DNA of 64,000 nucleotides. Origin: Megascapheus bottae (Eukaryota; Chordata; Mammalia; Rodentia; Geomyidae). A program made the translations under genes and the position numbers. A model generated the notes under the pieces. The model searched no databases. It saw only the letters and a list, made by a program, of their open reading frames with translations, and was not told where the DNA came from. Position 1 is the first letter of the stretch. Each line of letters starts with the position of its first letter. Positions 43,213-53,810 of this stretch are shown here, in pieces. The DNA lies in the NCBI GenBank assembly GCA_024803745.1, contig JANJXV010000002.1:38089001-38153000 (forward strand), in the 5' to 3' direction.

Positions 43213-44231
43213 AGTTTTCCTAGTAAATAAAATCCAGTCCTGTCTACTTTACTTAGAATCTTAGAAAGTATGGCAAATTCTCAGCCTACTTGCTTCTGAA
43301 AACATTTCTGAGTGAATGTTTTTGAAAAGAATCATATGCTGACATTATGTAATTTAACATTCAGTGGTAAAGGGATTTAAGAACAATTTCTTAGAGATAC
43401 ATGTTTGTAAGTCATTGACCCTTAATATTGAGCATTGGCTGCATTGTGACAATTAGATAGCAGTGAAGTGAGTTAAATGAAGAAAGGTTACAACTTCAAG
43501 AAATGGAGGGAATATGTGAACAAATGAGAAGTTTTTATGGCACTGTTCCATCCAACACAGTGTAAAAAAACCAATGAATGACAACAGAGGACTTAAAAAA
43601 ATCACAATTGAAACAAGGAAAACGTGCATTCTCTTCTGGACACTGCTTCTGGCAAGTGGGAACTGCATGGCGGTCAAGGCTGCAAGGCCATTCTTACAGC
43701 AAGGTGAGGCTAAAGCCCCACATCTTACTTTAGATAACCTCTCCAGTACCCAGAGGCTTTTGTAAAGCCAGAAAGCTGTTTGTTTATTTAAAGAAGCTCA
43801 TTATACCAGGATTCCACTCCTATCCCTTAGCAAATCCCAGACAATCTTGCTTAGAGCCTTACAGAATTTATTTTCCTCTTTAAATCTGCAAACAGACTGA
43901 GTGGATCAGGTTTCCTTTTTCTCTTTTCTTGAACATTTATTGTTAGTCCAATGAGCACTCACAGCCCGGACTCCAGTGTCAGTATTGAATTTCAATCCTG
44001 TGGCTTTGTCTAGCTATCCTTCGAAGGCTTGGGAGAGTCAGGCTCTAGGCTCTAGGCTTTCCTTATGGCCTGTGTCCTTGCCTGATGTGAGTCAGTCAGG
44101 TGGGTTCATTCACTAGGGCAGGTAAGAATAACTAGAAACCTCAAGTGTCAGTGTTCAGGTGGGGCTTATGCTTGGTTTTCAACTATGGCTACCTTGAGGA
44201 ACCACTTGAGGACCTTTCAAAACATTTAGTT
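43213..44231. other. Unique sequence with one exon-like segment
   Basis: A plus frame from 43574 encodes a hydrophobic, signal-peptide-like segment followed at 43701-43709 by a strong splice-donor match 'aaggtgagg'. It is listed as a finding because there is no independent support. The rest is ordinary. Confidence 0.35.
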
Positions 44232-44423
44232 TAAAACCAAGTACCAGTGGTTCACATTCATAATCCTAGCTACTCAGAAGGATGAGATCTGAGGAATGTG
44301 GTTCAAAGCCAGTCCAGGGAGCGATTCTCTTATCTCCAGTTTACTATTGAAGAGCCTGAAGTGGAGCTATGGCTCAAGTGGTAGAGTGTTAGCTTGAACA
44401 AAAAAGCTCAGGAAGAGTGCCCT

Positions 44424-44425
<2 letters not shown>
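44232..44425 (+). mobile_element. 7SL-Geo SINE, plus orientation
   Basis: The head 'accagtggttcacattcata' is followed by a right unit 'ctcaagtggtagagtgttag' that ends early at 'gagtgccctgg', where a (CA)n repeat replaces the tail. Confidence 0.85.

Positions 44426-44470
<45 letters not shown>
44426..44470. repeat. (CA)n microsatellite at a SINE tail
   Basis: About 22 CA units. They directly follow the truncated right unit of the SINE. Confidence 0.97.
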
Positions 44471-44472
<2 letters not shown>

Positions 44473-44675
44473 TAAAACCTCAGCTTTTTCTTTTTTAAAA
44501 AAAAAATTTGCATTTCTGGGTAAAATTACATGACTCTAGTTCCGAATTTTTCCCTGATTGTTTTTTCTCGTCTTTCAATTACATGCTGATCGACTACTGC
44601 GCAAGTATTTTTTCCGACTCATTTACTGGTAATATCACTTCTCTCTCTCTCTTTTTTCCTTCCTAGTGTTCAAGT

Positions 44676-44832
44676 AGGAGCCACAGCCCCGCTTCCCATT
44701 TTCTAGTGATTAATTGGAGATAAGAGTCTCTTGGCTTTATATTGCCCCTGTTGGCTTTCAACCTTGATCCTCAGATCTCAGCCTTTTGAGTCTTGAGTAG
44801 CTAAGATTATAGGCATGAGCCATCATGTTCCA
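44676..44832 (-). mobile_element. 7SL-Geo SINE, minus orientation, 3'-truncated
   Basis: Only the left edge of the Geo unit ('gagccacagccccgcttccc') remains. The linker and 7SL complement ('gtagctaagattataggcat') are complete. Confidence 0.82.
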
Positions 44833-45599
44833 CTCCTTTTTCTTTTTTTAAAGGTTGAACTTTGAAGGTAGTCCATTTAGAAAGATTCTTGAGTGGTGGA
44901 ATTCTGAGATGAAATGTGGGTTCTAATCCTCTTGCAGTTTCCAGTTTTACTGAGTCACTGTGGGCCTTTTTGCGTTTCCTGGGCAGCTCCTGGCCATTTG
45001 GCCTTCTCCTGCAAATGGGAGGTCTGCAGGATATTCTAGCATTGTATCTGTTGCTGGTGAAGAGTGGGCAGTGCTGGAACTGGAAGCAACTGCCAGATGT
45101 TAATCACAGTTAGCAGTCGCCTCTCTTAGTCCAGTGGAAAAAGAATCTCACCCCCAAACAATTAGTCTAACTCTATAGCTTATGAGACAGAAGCTGTCAG
45201 TTCGAGAGGCCTGCTCCTAGCCAGATATTTGAGAGTTCTTGAAAGTCCTACGAATACCTTGCATTATTCCCTCCATCCCCCACAGTCCACAGACTGTATA
45301 AAGATTTGAAATGTTGCCTTCCTGCCATTTTGTCAACAAAACACTTGAGGAAAATGGTGTTGGATGAGTGATGCTTGGCAGTACAAGCTGACGAGCCAGT
45401 GCTGAGCACATTACCTCTGAGCTCGGCTACTTCTTAGTTGCACTAGTCATCTAAGATTGCTGAGAGCATTGTCATCTGTATAGCAGGGACAAGAATAGAA
45501 TGTACCTAGCAGAAATTCTGTAAAGATTAAATGTGGCAGAATTTGTGCACTTAGCAAGCTACTTCGGGCAGGTGATAGATTCTTACTAGCATCACTTAA
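44833..45599. other. Unique sequence, no gene
   Basis: Frames 44916-45113 (plus) and 45217-45411 (minus) have no recognisable domain. Confidence 0.45.
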
Positions 45600-45797
45600 T
45601 TTTTTTTGCCAGTACTGGGGCTTGAACTCAGGTACTGAGCATTGTCCTTAGACACTTTTTGCTCAAGACTAGCACCCTTCCACTTGAGCCACAGCACCAT
45701 TTCTGGCTTTTTTTGAGTATGTGGTACTGAGGAATCGAACCCAGGGCTTCCTGCATGCTAGGTGAGCACTCTACCACTAGGCTACGCCCTTGGCCCA
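45600..45797 (-). mobile_element. IDL-Geo SINE, minus orientation
   Basis: The stretch 'gccagtactggggcttgaac' to 'ggctacgcccttggccc' is a complete dimer. Confidence 0.92.
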
Positions 45798-45855
45798 TTC
45801 CCTTTCTTTTCCTTTCCATTTCCCCTTCCTCACTATACCATCATTCTATTTATTT

Positions 45856-46050
45856 TATTTTTTTGTCAGTTCTGGGGCTTGAACTCAGAGCTTGGGCACT
45901 GTCCTTCAGCTTTCTCAAGACTAGTGCTCTACTGCTTGAGCCACAGCACTAATTCCAGCTTTTTCTGTGTATATGGTACTGAGGAATCGAACCCAGGGCT
46001 TCATGCATGCTAGACAAGCACTTTACCACTAAGCCACAGTCCCTGCCCTA
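45856..46050 (-). mobile_element. IDL-Geo SINE, minus orientation
   Basis: The stretch 'gtcagttctggggcttgaac' to 'ccacagtccctgccc' is a second complete dimer. It lies 58 bp after the previous one in the same orientation, forming a direct pair. Confidence 0.92.
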
Positions 46051-46081
46051 GTAATCTTAGGAAAGGTAAGTCTACATCTTT

Positions 46082-46193
46082 ATTTGAGTTGGGAGTCTCA
46101 TTGTGGAGCTCAGGTTTACCTGGAACTCAGGTATATACCCAGATTGTACCAGTCTCTTGAGTGTTAGGATTACAGGTTTTTACCACACCTGGC
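46082..46193 (-). mobile_element. Monomeric 7SL (B1-like) SINE with TSD, minus orientation
   Basis: Only a 7SL-like complement is present ('gggagtctcattgtggagct', 'gtgttaggattacaggtttt'), with no Geo unit. The duplication 'aagtctacatcttt' (46068-46081) against 'aagtctgcatcttt' (46194-46207) has one mismatch, so this monomer inserted on its own. Confidence 0.82.
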
Positions 46194-46261
46194 AAGTCTG
46201 CATCTTTTAAGTGAAGGCAATGATATGTTCTTAAAAATAAAAATATATATGTATATAATTT

Positions 46262-46497
46262 TTTTTGTTGTTGTTGGTTGTGGGGCTGGAACATAGAGCC
46301 TGGGCACTGTCCCTGAGTTTTTTTGCTCAAGGCTAGGACTTTACCATTATGAGCCACAGATATATCTCTAGTTTACTGGTGGTTAATGGGAGATAAGAGT
46401 CCCATGGACTTTCTTTCCTGGGCTGGTTTTGAACCTTGATCCTCAGACCTCTGTCTCCTGAGTAGCTAGATATACAGACAGAAGCCACCAGTGCCCC
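46262..46497 (-). mobile_element. 7SL-Geo SINE, minus orientation
   Basis: A TTG-rich tail complement is followed by 'gggcactgtccctgagtttt', the linker 'ggttaatgggagataagagt' and 'tcctgagtagctagatatac'. Confidence 0.87.
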
Positions 46498-46740
46498 AAG
46501 AAGGAGTTTCCATTATTCAAAGCAGTTTATGAATACAATGTATCATAACTAATGTTACTCCCTTCGTCATTGTTTGCCAACCCCCCTCACCTCACCCTTC
46601 CTCCCAAATTTCTTAATTTTGTAGGATATGCATTGAAGTTTGATTGCATTCTCCCCAACTCGTATCTCTCTTCATTAGTCTACTCCACTGCCAGTGAGGG
46701 TTTCTACACATGTTCCACATCAAGTCCCAGGATTTCCTGA
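46498..46740 (-). repeat. Old L1 3' UTR fragment, minus strand (second type)
   Basis: The stretch 'aaagcagtttatgaatacaa' and 'gtaggatatgcattgaagtt' match the 19620 and 31035 copies. Confidence 0.6.
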
Positions 46741-49013
46741 AGACTCTTCCAGGGGGCCAAGAGAGGAAAGGGGTTTGTGGAATTATGACGGGTAGGCAGC
46801 TGTATCCCTTCCTTTCCCATCATGGTGGACACCTTGGGGTAACCGCTTTTGTGTATTAAACTTTCACCTATGTGCTTATTTGGAACTAAGAAAACTCCCT
46901 CCTCAGCTTGAGACTCAGTGGTTTTGAATGTAGAGCATAATGGTAATTTAATTTCTACCATTATTTGTGAATGCTGCATTAAGGATTTGGGGGAATTACA
47001 TTATACATTGCCTCATCCCATGATGTAATAATCAAATAAAATGGCTTCTAATCCTATTTAGTCAGCTTTCCTCTGTTGTTCTTAGTCTGTTTTGAGAGGA
47101 CTATCAAATTGAATTTGCCAGCCTCTGTGTTTGCCAAAGTTTATTATTTCAATTTACAGCAGCAGAGATGTTATAACCTGGTCTTTTATGTACTCTGTTG
47201 TGTTAGCTGTGATATTTGTGCCAATCTACACAAGAGAGTAATAGTGAAAGGATGGCTTCCTTTGCACTCACAAAAGTGAGGAGCAGGTTTTCTAATGTCT
47301 TTAGGGGATGTATGTTGGAGTCTCATGGCAGAATTGGGACTGGGCAATATAATCTTCTTTTTTCATTCACATATGCGTTAAGAAAAACCCATCTAAATAC
47401 CACTTATATATTTTCACAAAGCTATAAACAGACTATCAAGTGAAGCATGGTCCATATTTGTGAAAAGACGCTTTGAAAAGAGCAGGCTCTAAAGGCATTT
47501 CATTCATTTACCATAAAGCATGCAGAGCTTACTTCTTAATGGTATCAGGGGGCTTAGAGAGAGAGAGAGTCGGGAGAGAGAATGAAATCTTAAAAGCTCC
47601 CATGAAGGCTCCTGTAATGTCCATGATGTGTTCTGAACCTTCTTCAGTAGATTTTTCTGCTATCCTGAAGCAGTGAAGGAGCTTAGCCTTGGCTTTCCCA
47701 TCTGCAGTTTAATACTCATCCCAGCTTATTCATGTCAGTGTAAGAAAAACCAAAGTAAACAGCCAGGAACTCTTCGTTAGCCTTTAATACGATAGTAGCA
47801 ACGGATGCACTATATGCTTGTGGTAAAAATTCTAACAATACAAAAATTCATAGTACAATCCCCAAGCTCTTCTTTCTGATTCACTAAATTCCATTCTTTA
47901 AGATAATCACTGATAGTATTTGAAAGTAGATTCATCCAGAGCCTTTCTTTGTATAGACACACACATGCACATGTACACATGCATACATGTAAACATATCC
48001 GACAAATACATACACACCAAGAAACCCACCTTTGTGGTTTAAAAATATGAGGGATTTTTGTACTTAATTGTATCCATCTTATATTTGTCAACTGGTGTAT
48101 ATAGATTTTTATCTCATTTTTTAAAGCATGATAATTGCCTTCTCAGGGAGCGATTAAACAAACAAATCCTTTGATGGTCAGTAAAAAAACAAAACAAAAC
48201 ACAACCTGGGCAAGAATAATAGCAGGCAGGTTTCTGCCACTACTTGCTGTAAGTGGCACTGAACCACTTGTCCTTTGATGTGGTTCTGTCTTTGAAGGTA
48301 GCCTCAGGCATTGAGGGAGTAATACTTCCTTTCCATTTAGGTTTAGGCCCCGGGGAAAGAGGGATCCAGCAATCAAGATGACTTTCTGTTCAGCCAGTGA
48401 TTCCATCTTCACGGTGGGCAATGGGAGACGATTCCTTTTGTGACTGGGGTCCACGTTTGCCAGGACAGGAGGGCTGAGGAGCCTCTTCCTCAGCAGACTT
48501 CTCTCTTGCCAGCTAGCAGAACTGGGATTAAATGAGCCATCAATGCAGCAGGCCTGGCTGATTTGTTGATGCACTGGATGAGCTGGGAAAGTTCTTCAGC
48601 TAATTCACTTACGATAAGGGAATAACTTCTCCTCAAAGGCAAAGCAAGGAAAGATCCTCTCCTTCTCAGTAAGCCTGTCCAAATTGTCTGCCAAGCACTG
48701 GAGGATGAAATTGAGTCAAACACGACAGCATGTATAACTGGGAGTCTACGAGCCAGTAAATATTTAAAGGGTCTAAGCTAAGCTTCTCCATTATTTACCT
48801 GCATTTTGTTTGAATGACAAGAAGTGGCAGAGTGCACTGCCGAGTGAGATTAGGTGTGTGTCCTGAGGCTGCAGAGATGAAGTGAGTATTTTCGATGTGT
48901 CCTGAATGCTGGTGAAAAGGTACAGGACAGACTTCCTGAAGGGTTTCCACTTGGTTGCATGCTTAAATGTTCAGGGAACTATATAATTGGCAATATGCTT
49001 TTAAAAAAAAGAT
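46741..49013. other. 2.3 kb repeat-poor stretch with a GC-enriched core
   Basis: No SINE or L1 is recognisable. The block 48240-48760 has raised GC and about seven CpGs, with two overlapping minus frames (143 and 77 codons at 48143-48574 and 48490-48723). Neither has a domain I recognise. A lncRNA exon or conserved regulatory DNA is possible but unproven. Confidence 0.45.
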
Positions 49014-49168
49014 TCCCTTAGCCGAGTGGTAAGAGTGCTTACCTAGCATCTACGAAAACCTGGGTTCAATTCCTTGGTACCACATATATAGAAAAGGCTG
49101 GAAGTGGTACTGTGGGTCAAGTGGTAGAGCTCTGGCTTTCAGAAAGCCCAAGGACAGTGCTCAGGCCT
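49014..49168 (+). mobile_element. IDL-Geo SINE, plus orientation, tail lost
   Basis: The left unit 'gccgagtggtaagagtgctt' and the right unit up to 'acagtgctcaggcctgg' are present. Box B and the tail of the right unit are missing where an oppositely oriented SINE begins. Confidence 0.85.
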
Positions 49169-49395
49169 GGTCGGTTGGTAAACTTGAACTTTGGGCCTGG
49201 GGGCTCTCCCTGAGCTCTTCTGCTCAAGGCTAGCACTCTACTATGTTGAGCCACTATGTCACTTCTGGTTTTCTGGTGGTTACTTGGAGATAAGAGTCAT
49301 GAACTTTCATGCCTGGGCTGGCTTTGAACCACGATCATCAGATCTCAGCCTTCTGAATAGCTAAGATTACAGGTGTGAGCCACCGGTTCCTGGCA
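49169..49395 (-). mobile_element. 7SL-Geo SINE, minus orientation
   Basis: The stretch 'acttgaactttgggcctggg' is followed by the linker and the 7SL complement 'gattacaggtgtgagccacc'. It is fused tail-to-tail with the element on its left. Confidence 0.88.
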
Positions 49396-49619
49396 AATAA
49401 TTTATTTAAACTTCACAGTGCATAATATTTAAACATTTTTTAGGCAATAACATACTGCATGGCAGGATTTTTAAAAGTCAAATGGTGGGAACTGATTGAG
49501 CTTAGTAGTTTTCTTAAAGAAGAATCTTACCACAGAGGTGTAATTTGTGAAATGAAACCATACTGTTGCAGTAATTTGAGCAGTTATATATAGAAAACGC
49601 TTAGTTTTCCTAATTTGGT

Positions 49620-49851
49620 CTTTTTTGGGGGGTCAATCATAGGGCTTGAACTCTGGGCCTGGGCACTGTCCCTGAGTTCTTTAGCTCAAGACTACCTCTT
49701 TACCACTTGGGCCACAGTATCACTTCTGGTTTCCAATGGTTATTTGGAGACAACAGTCTCATGGACTTTCTTCTGGCTTTGAACCACAATACTCCAATCT
49801 CAGCTGCCTGAGTATTTAGGATTACAGGCATGAGTCACTGGTGCCCAGCTT
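49620..49851 (-). mobile_element. 7SL-Geo SINE, minus orientation
   Basis: The stretch 'gggcttgaactctgggcctg' to 'ggattacaggcatgagtcac' has both units, with small deletions in the linker and the 7SL part. Confidence 0.88.
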
Positions 49852-50560
49852 GTTTTTTTAAAAACAGAACATAAAGTTTTGTAGTCACTTTTTTAAAAAA
49901 ATATGGAAGTCAAGTAGGGAAATGTATGGCTCAGCCTTAATCTGAAGATGTGTCTTGACTTCAAACATATTTGTCCAGCTCACAAGACAATGCCAGAATG
50001 TCATTTGTATAACTAATAACAGAAAGGAGACTACAAATTCATCATGTGTAGGGATTAGAGTGCTGAATTTACTAGGAAATAAGTATTTGTCATCATGTCT
50101 GCCATGGTTTATAAATCCCAGCCTAATTTACAAGGGTTTAAGACCTTTCACCCAAATATAAAAAGTGACCCATTAAAGTTAATGAGCCTTCTTTATCTGA
50201 ACTCATCTTTTAAATTTACCATGTGATTAAATGTAATGAATGAGAGATAGGGTACATTTAGACTACAACAGAAAAGGCTGTCCTAAGCGATGGAAGCCTC
50301 ATTGGGTTAAAGAAGTCTCAGATACGAAGGGACTGGCTTTATAAGTGACAAAAATTAAAACACCAGGATATGTTCACACCCCAAAGAGTGTGTCTGATAA
50401 GTACAAATTTGATGGTTTATCAGTGGGCAAATATTTCAAAAGGATGAAGATTAGTAATAGCTGGAAAAATAGCTGTATGGAATAGAAAAGATTCTGAAAT
50501 TTGTACATAACTCTGTAAGACAATTAAATGATGTATAATCATGTTAGAGGAGGAAGAAAA
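49852..50560. other. Unique sequence, no gene
   Basis: AT-rich, without a recognisable repeat. The plus frame 49955-50161 has no known domain. Confidence 0.45.
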
Positions 50561-50589
50561 TTTATCATTATAGATAAGCAATTTGGTTA

Positions 50590-50870
50590 AATCCCAGCAT
50601 GAGATCCTATTTCAATCCTCACCATCAAATACTGTTGATTTGAAGCAGTCATTTAAATACATGTTTCATATAATCCACTTACCTCATTTCTGGGTATACA
50701 TCCAAAGGAAATTAAACCATCATATTAAAAGGTATTTCTACCTGTTTCTAACAGCACTATTTATATTAGCTAAGACATGGAATCAACAGACAACAAGCAA
50801 AGAAAATATGGTATATGTATAAGCATTTGATGAGTCCAACTCAGAAAAAGACAACCTAATCCACATCAAC
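50590..50870 (+). repeat. Old L1 ORF2 C-terminal fragment, plus strand
   Basis: The translation contains 'FLTALFILAKTWNQQ', matching the ORF2 end ('FIAALFTI-KTWNQP' type). The preceding 'tctgggtatacatccaaagg' is also conserved. It is old, and opposite in orientation to the young copies. Confidence 0.75.
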
Positions 50871-51118
50871 TAGACATCCTTAATGTACTTTTAAGTACAT
50901 TTCCATTTACTTACCTCAGTCTTGATATACACTCCTTTGCTCCTGCTTTCTGTTGTTCTGAAGCTGAGTTCAATCTTGCTCATAAATGTCAACAGTCTTC
51001 AATTGTTTCTTGCCTGTGTAACTTGGCCCAGGGAAATTTTTCTTTCACAGCAGTTAGTGAAAAATTGCTGATGTTCAACAACTTCTGTTGTTTACATGTT
51101 TCTTGTGAATTTGGAAGG
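50871..51118. other. Unique sequence, no gene
   Basis: No recognisable feature. Confidence 0.4.
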
Positions 51119-51130
51119 AAATCAGAACTT

Positions 51131-51224
51131 GGAAGTGGGGCTGTGGCTCAAGGGGTAGGGTGGTAGTCTTGACCTGAAGAGCTCAGGGACAGTGCCCAGG
51201 CCCATTACAAAAAAAAGAAAAAAG
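51131..51224 (+). mobile_element. Geo right-unit-only SINE with TSD
   Basis: The sequence begins 'ggaagtggggctgtggctca' and ends in an A-rich tail. Neither an IDL nor a 7SL unit precedes it. The perfect duplication 'tcagaactt' lies at 51122-51130 and 51225-51233. Either a 5'-truncated dimer or an independently mobile monomer would give this. Confidence 0.85.
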
Positions 51225-51465
51225 TCAGAACTTTCCAAAACAACGCAAAGGGCTGTAATGGATCACTCTGTGTAACCACACGGAGAGACAGTGAAAAATA
51301 CCATAGCCTTGAATATAACTTTTTGGAGCTAAATTTCTTCTTTAGAATAATTAGGAATGGATAAAGTTATATGAATCTGCCCAGGAAATGGTAAATTCTT
51401 AGGAACATGCACTGCATATCAATTTCCTGGGCAATTGTTTTGATGAAACCATTCTTTTAAAAAAT

Positions 51466-52248
51466 TTATTTAATTTTTTATTATACTGTATAGAGGGGTT
51501 ATAGTTATATTTGCTAGATAGTAGGTGCATTATTTCTCACATATTGATACCCCTTCTCATGATTTTGTCCCCATTTCCCTTCCTCCTCCCCCCACTTCCT
51601 CCTAATCATCTTGTTTTCCTCCCTTTTCCCCTTCCTATTTCAAATAAACAAATAAACATATATGCAATATACTAGGTAACCAAGTCAGATACTGTAGCAA
51701 TATGAGATTAATCAAAGGGCAACAAAAGAGAAGAGAAATAACATAGTACATTAAGAATGAAGCTCTTGTTTCCAAATCTTATATGGAACGTATAAACATA
51801 TTATAAAGCTCTTGTTTCCATATCTTAGAAATCCTTTCATTTAGCCTCATCCTATATTGCCTTATGTATTTAGGTTTTGAGATATTGTAATCCTCTGCTA
51901 GGAGAGTCCAAATTTTGTACTAATTATTACAATTGAGGGAAACCTTTGAGCCTATGTTCCTTTGGGTCTGTCTTACTTCACTTAATATTTTTTTCAAGTC
52001 TTTCCATTTCTCTACAAGTGGGGTGATGTCATTTTTTCTGATGGCAGCATAGAATTCCATTGCATATAAATACCACATCTTGTTGATCCAGTCATGTACT
52101 GAGGGACATCTGGGTTGGTTCCATATCTTTGCTATGGTAAATAGTGCTACAGTGAACATCGTTGTGCTAGTGGATTTAGTATGCCCTTGTTTCTGGATGA
52201 TTGGGTAAATGCCAAGTAGTGGAATTGCTGGGTCATAGGTAAGCTCTA
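51466..52248 (-). mobile_element. L1 3' UTR and ORF2 C-terminus, minus strand, 5'-truncated
   Basis: The 3' UTR is of the 16323 type ('gaggggttatagttatattt'). The minus frame 52159-51920 reads 'MFTVALFTIAKIWNQPRCPS', the ORF2 C-terminus. About 780 bp is retained. Confidence 0.92.
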
Positions 52249-52313
52249 TTCTTATGGATGGAATTTTAAGGTTTTTCTACTTTGCCCATTCTATTAGTCA
52301 AGAAACAGAACCA

Positions 52314-52552
52314 GCCAGGCATGGTGGCTCACGCCTGTAGTCCTAGCTATTCAGAAACTGAGATCTGAGGATCAAGGTTCAAAGCCAACCTGGGCACTAA
52401 AGACTGAGAGACTCTTATCTCCAATTAATCACTAGGAAAAGGGGAAGTGGGGCTGTGGCTCAAGGTGTATGGCAATGGCCTTGAGCTGAAATGATCAGGA
52501 ACAGGGCCCAGGCACAGAGTTCAAGTCCCATGACCCATTAAAAAAAAAAAAA
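52314..52552 (+). mobile_element. 7SL-Geo SINE, plus orientation, close to consensus, with TSD
   Basis: The head 'ccaggcatggtggctcacgc', 'ctccaattaatcactaggaa', a right unit 'gtggggctgtggctcaaggt' and a 17-A tail are all present. The 8-bp duplication 'cagaacca' lies at 52306-52313 and 52565-52572. Confidence 0.92.
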
Positions 52553-52799
52553 AAAACAACCAAGCAGAACCAAAATTGGTACTCTGACTCCAAGCAACTA
52601 AACACCATAAGCTTTATATCCAATCTTGTAATCTTCTTTTCACTTTTCTAAAACCTTGAGGTCACATTTGTTTTCACGATTTAAGTATGAGGAGAAATTT
52701 AGGTGGCAAGCCTGACATGGAAAGCTTCTTGCTCATTCTTTTCTTTTTTTTTTTTTTTTAAAGTAAATTGCAGCCACATAGATTTTACAATTGACACAA

Positions 52800-52935
52800 T
52801 TCATTTATATGCATCCTCTGATTTGATCTCCCAAATAAATTTGACAACGCAAAAAGCAGCTTGATTAAATGATTTACTAAAGGTTACCTGTCTGGCAAGT
52901 GACAGAACAGAAACTAGAATGAGATTTTAATTTCA
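52800..52935 (+). repeat. MIR SINE fragment
   Basis: The stretch 'gatttactaaaggttacctg' followed by 'tctggcaagtgacagaacag' fits the MIR 3' core ('cttgcccaaggtcacacagc', 'agtggcagagcc'). Confidence 0.55.
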
Positions 52936-53535
52936 TCTAGTTAAAAAAAAATCTGTGTGCTTTATTATGGGTGGCTGCTATATTAGATCTTGGAGACAGA
53001 TTGTGAGCAGAGAGGGGATCAGACAGCAAACAAAAATATAACAGTTGGGGTAAGTGCAGGGCAAGACAAGGATACACTGCAGTGAAAATTTTATACAGAG
53101 AAGCTCCCACCTTGCCTGGGCGATAGAGCTTGGGTCAAGAGCCTGTGGCTTACAGATTCAAAGTATGCAGACTCTGTACTGCCTCCTACTGTAAGAGTTC
53201 AACACCAATGGACTCCACACTGGCCAGACACATAAGCCAATGACAGATGAAGAAACACAAGATGGAATGCCAGGATAGCCAAGCTAAATACATTGAAAGG
53301 TTTACCTTCCTTTCTGCATGATACTAAAATCTCTTTTCTTTTACAAGGCCATAGAGTTTTTCAGTACTGTGTCAAATATTCCCCCATTTCATTTATGCTA
53401 TTTTGTCACTTACTGACAAAGTTTGGGAACCAGGGCTGTTTATTTTGGTGCAGTTCCCATCTCTACCACTCATTGACATTCTAGCCCTTTTTCATTTATG
53501 TGGAAGAAAGGCTTACAAACAACAAGGAAGAACTG
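52936..53535. other. Unique sequence, no gene
   Basis: No recognisable repeat. The plus frame 53293-53484 has no known domain. Confidence 0.45.
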
Positions 53536-53761
53536 GGCACTGCTGGGCTAATGTCTAAAAATCCTAGCTATTTATGAGGCTGAGATCTGAGGATCATGGT
53601 TCAAAGCCAACTCCCACAGGAAAGTCTGTGATAATCTCATTTCCAATGAACCATCAAAAAGCAAAGCAGGAAGTGGAGATGTGGCACCAGTGATAGAATA
53701 CTAGCCTTGAATGAAAAAGCTAAGGGAACATGTCCAGGCCCTGAGTTCAAACCCCATTACT

Positions 53762-53763
<2 letters not shown>
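53536..53763 (+). mobile_element. 7SL-Geo SINE, plus orientation, diverged
   Basis: The stretch 'tcctagctatttatgaggct' with 'gaggatcatggttcaaagcc' is the left unit. 'ctagccttgaatgaaaaagc' and 'gagttcaaaccccattac' mark the right unit. Confidence 0.85.

Positions 53764-53805
<42 letters not shown>
53764..53805. repeat. (CA)n microsatellite at a SINE tail
   Basis: About 20 CA units directly after the SINE's right unit. Confidence 0.97.

Positions 53806-53810
<5 letters not shown>

Noticed and set aside
48143..48723. Minus-strand gene made of two overlapping frames
   Set aside because: The frames are in different phases, with no recognisable domain or convincing splice sites. Kept only as a low-interest finding.
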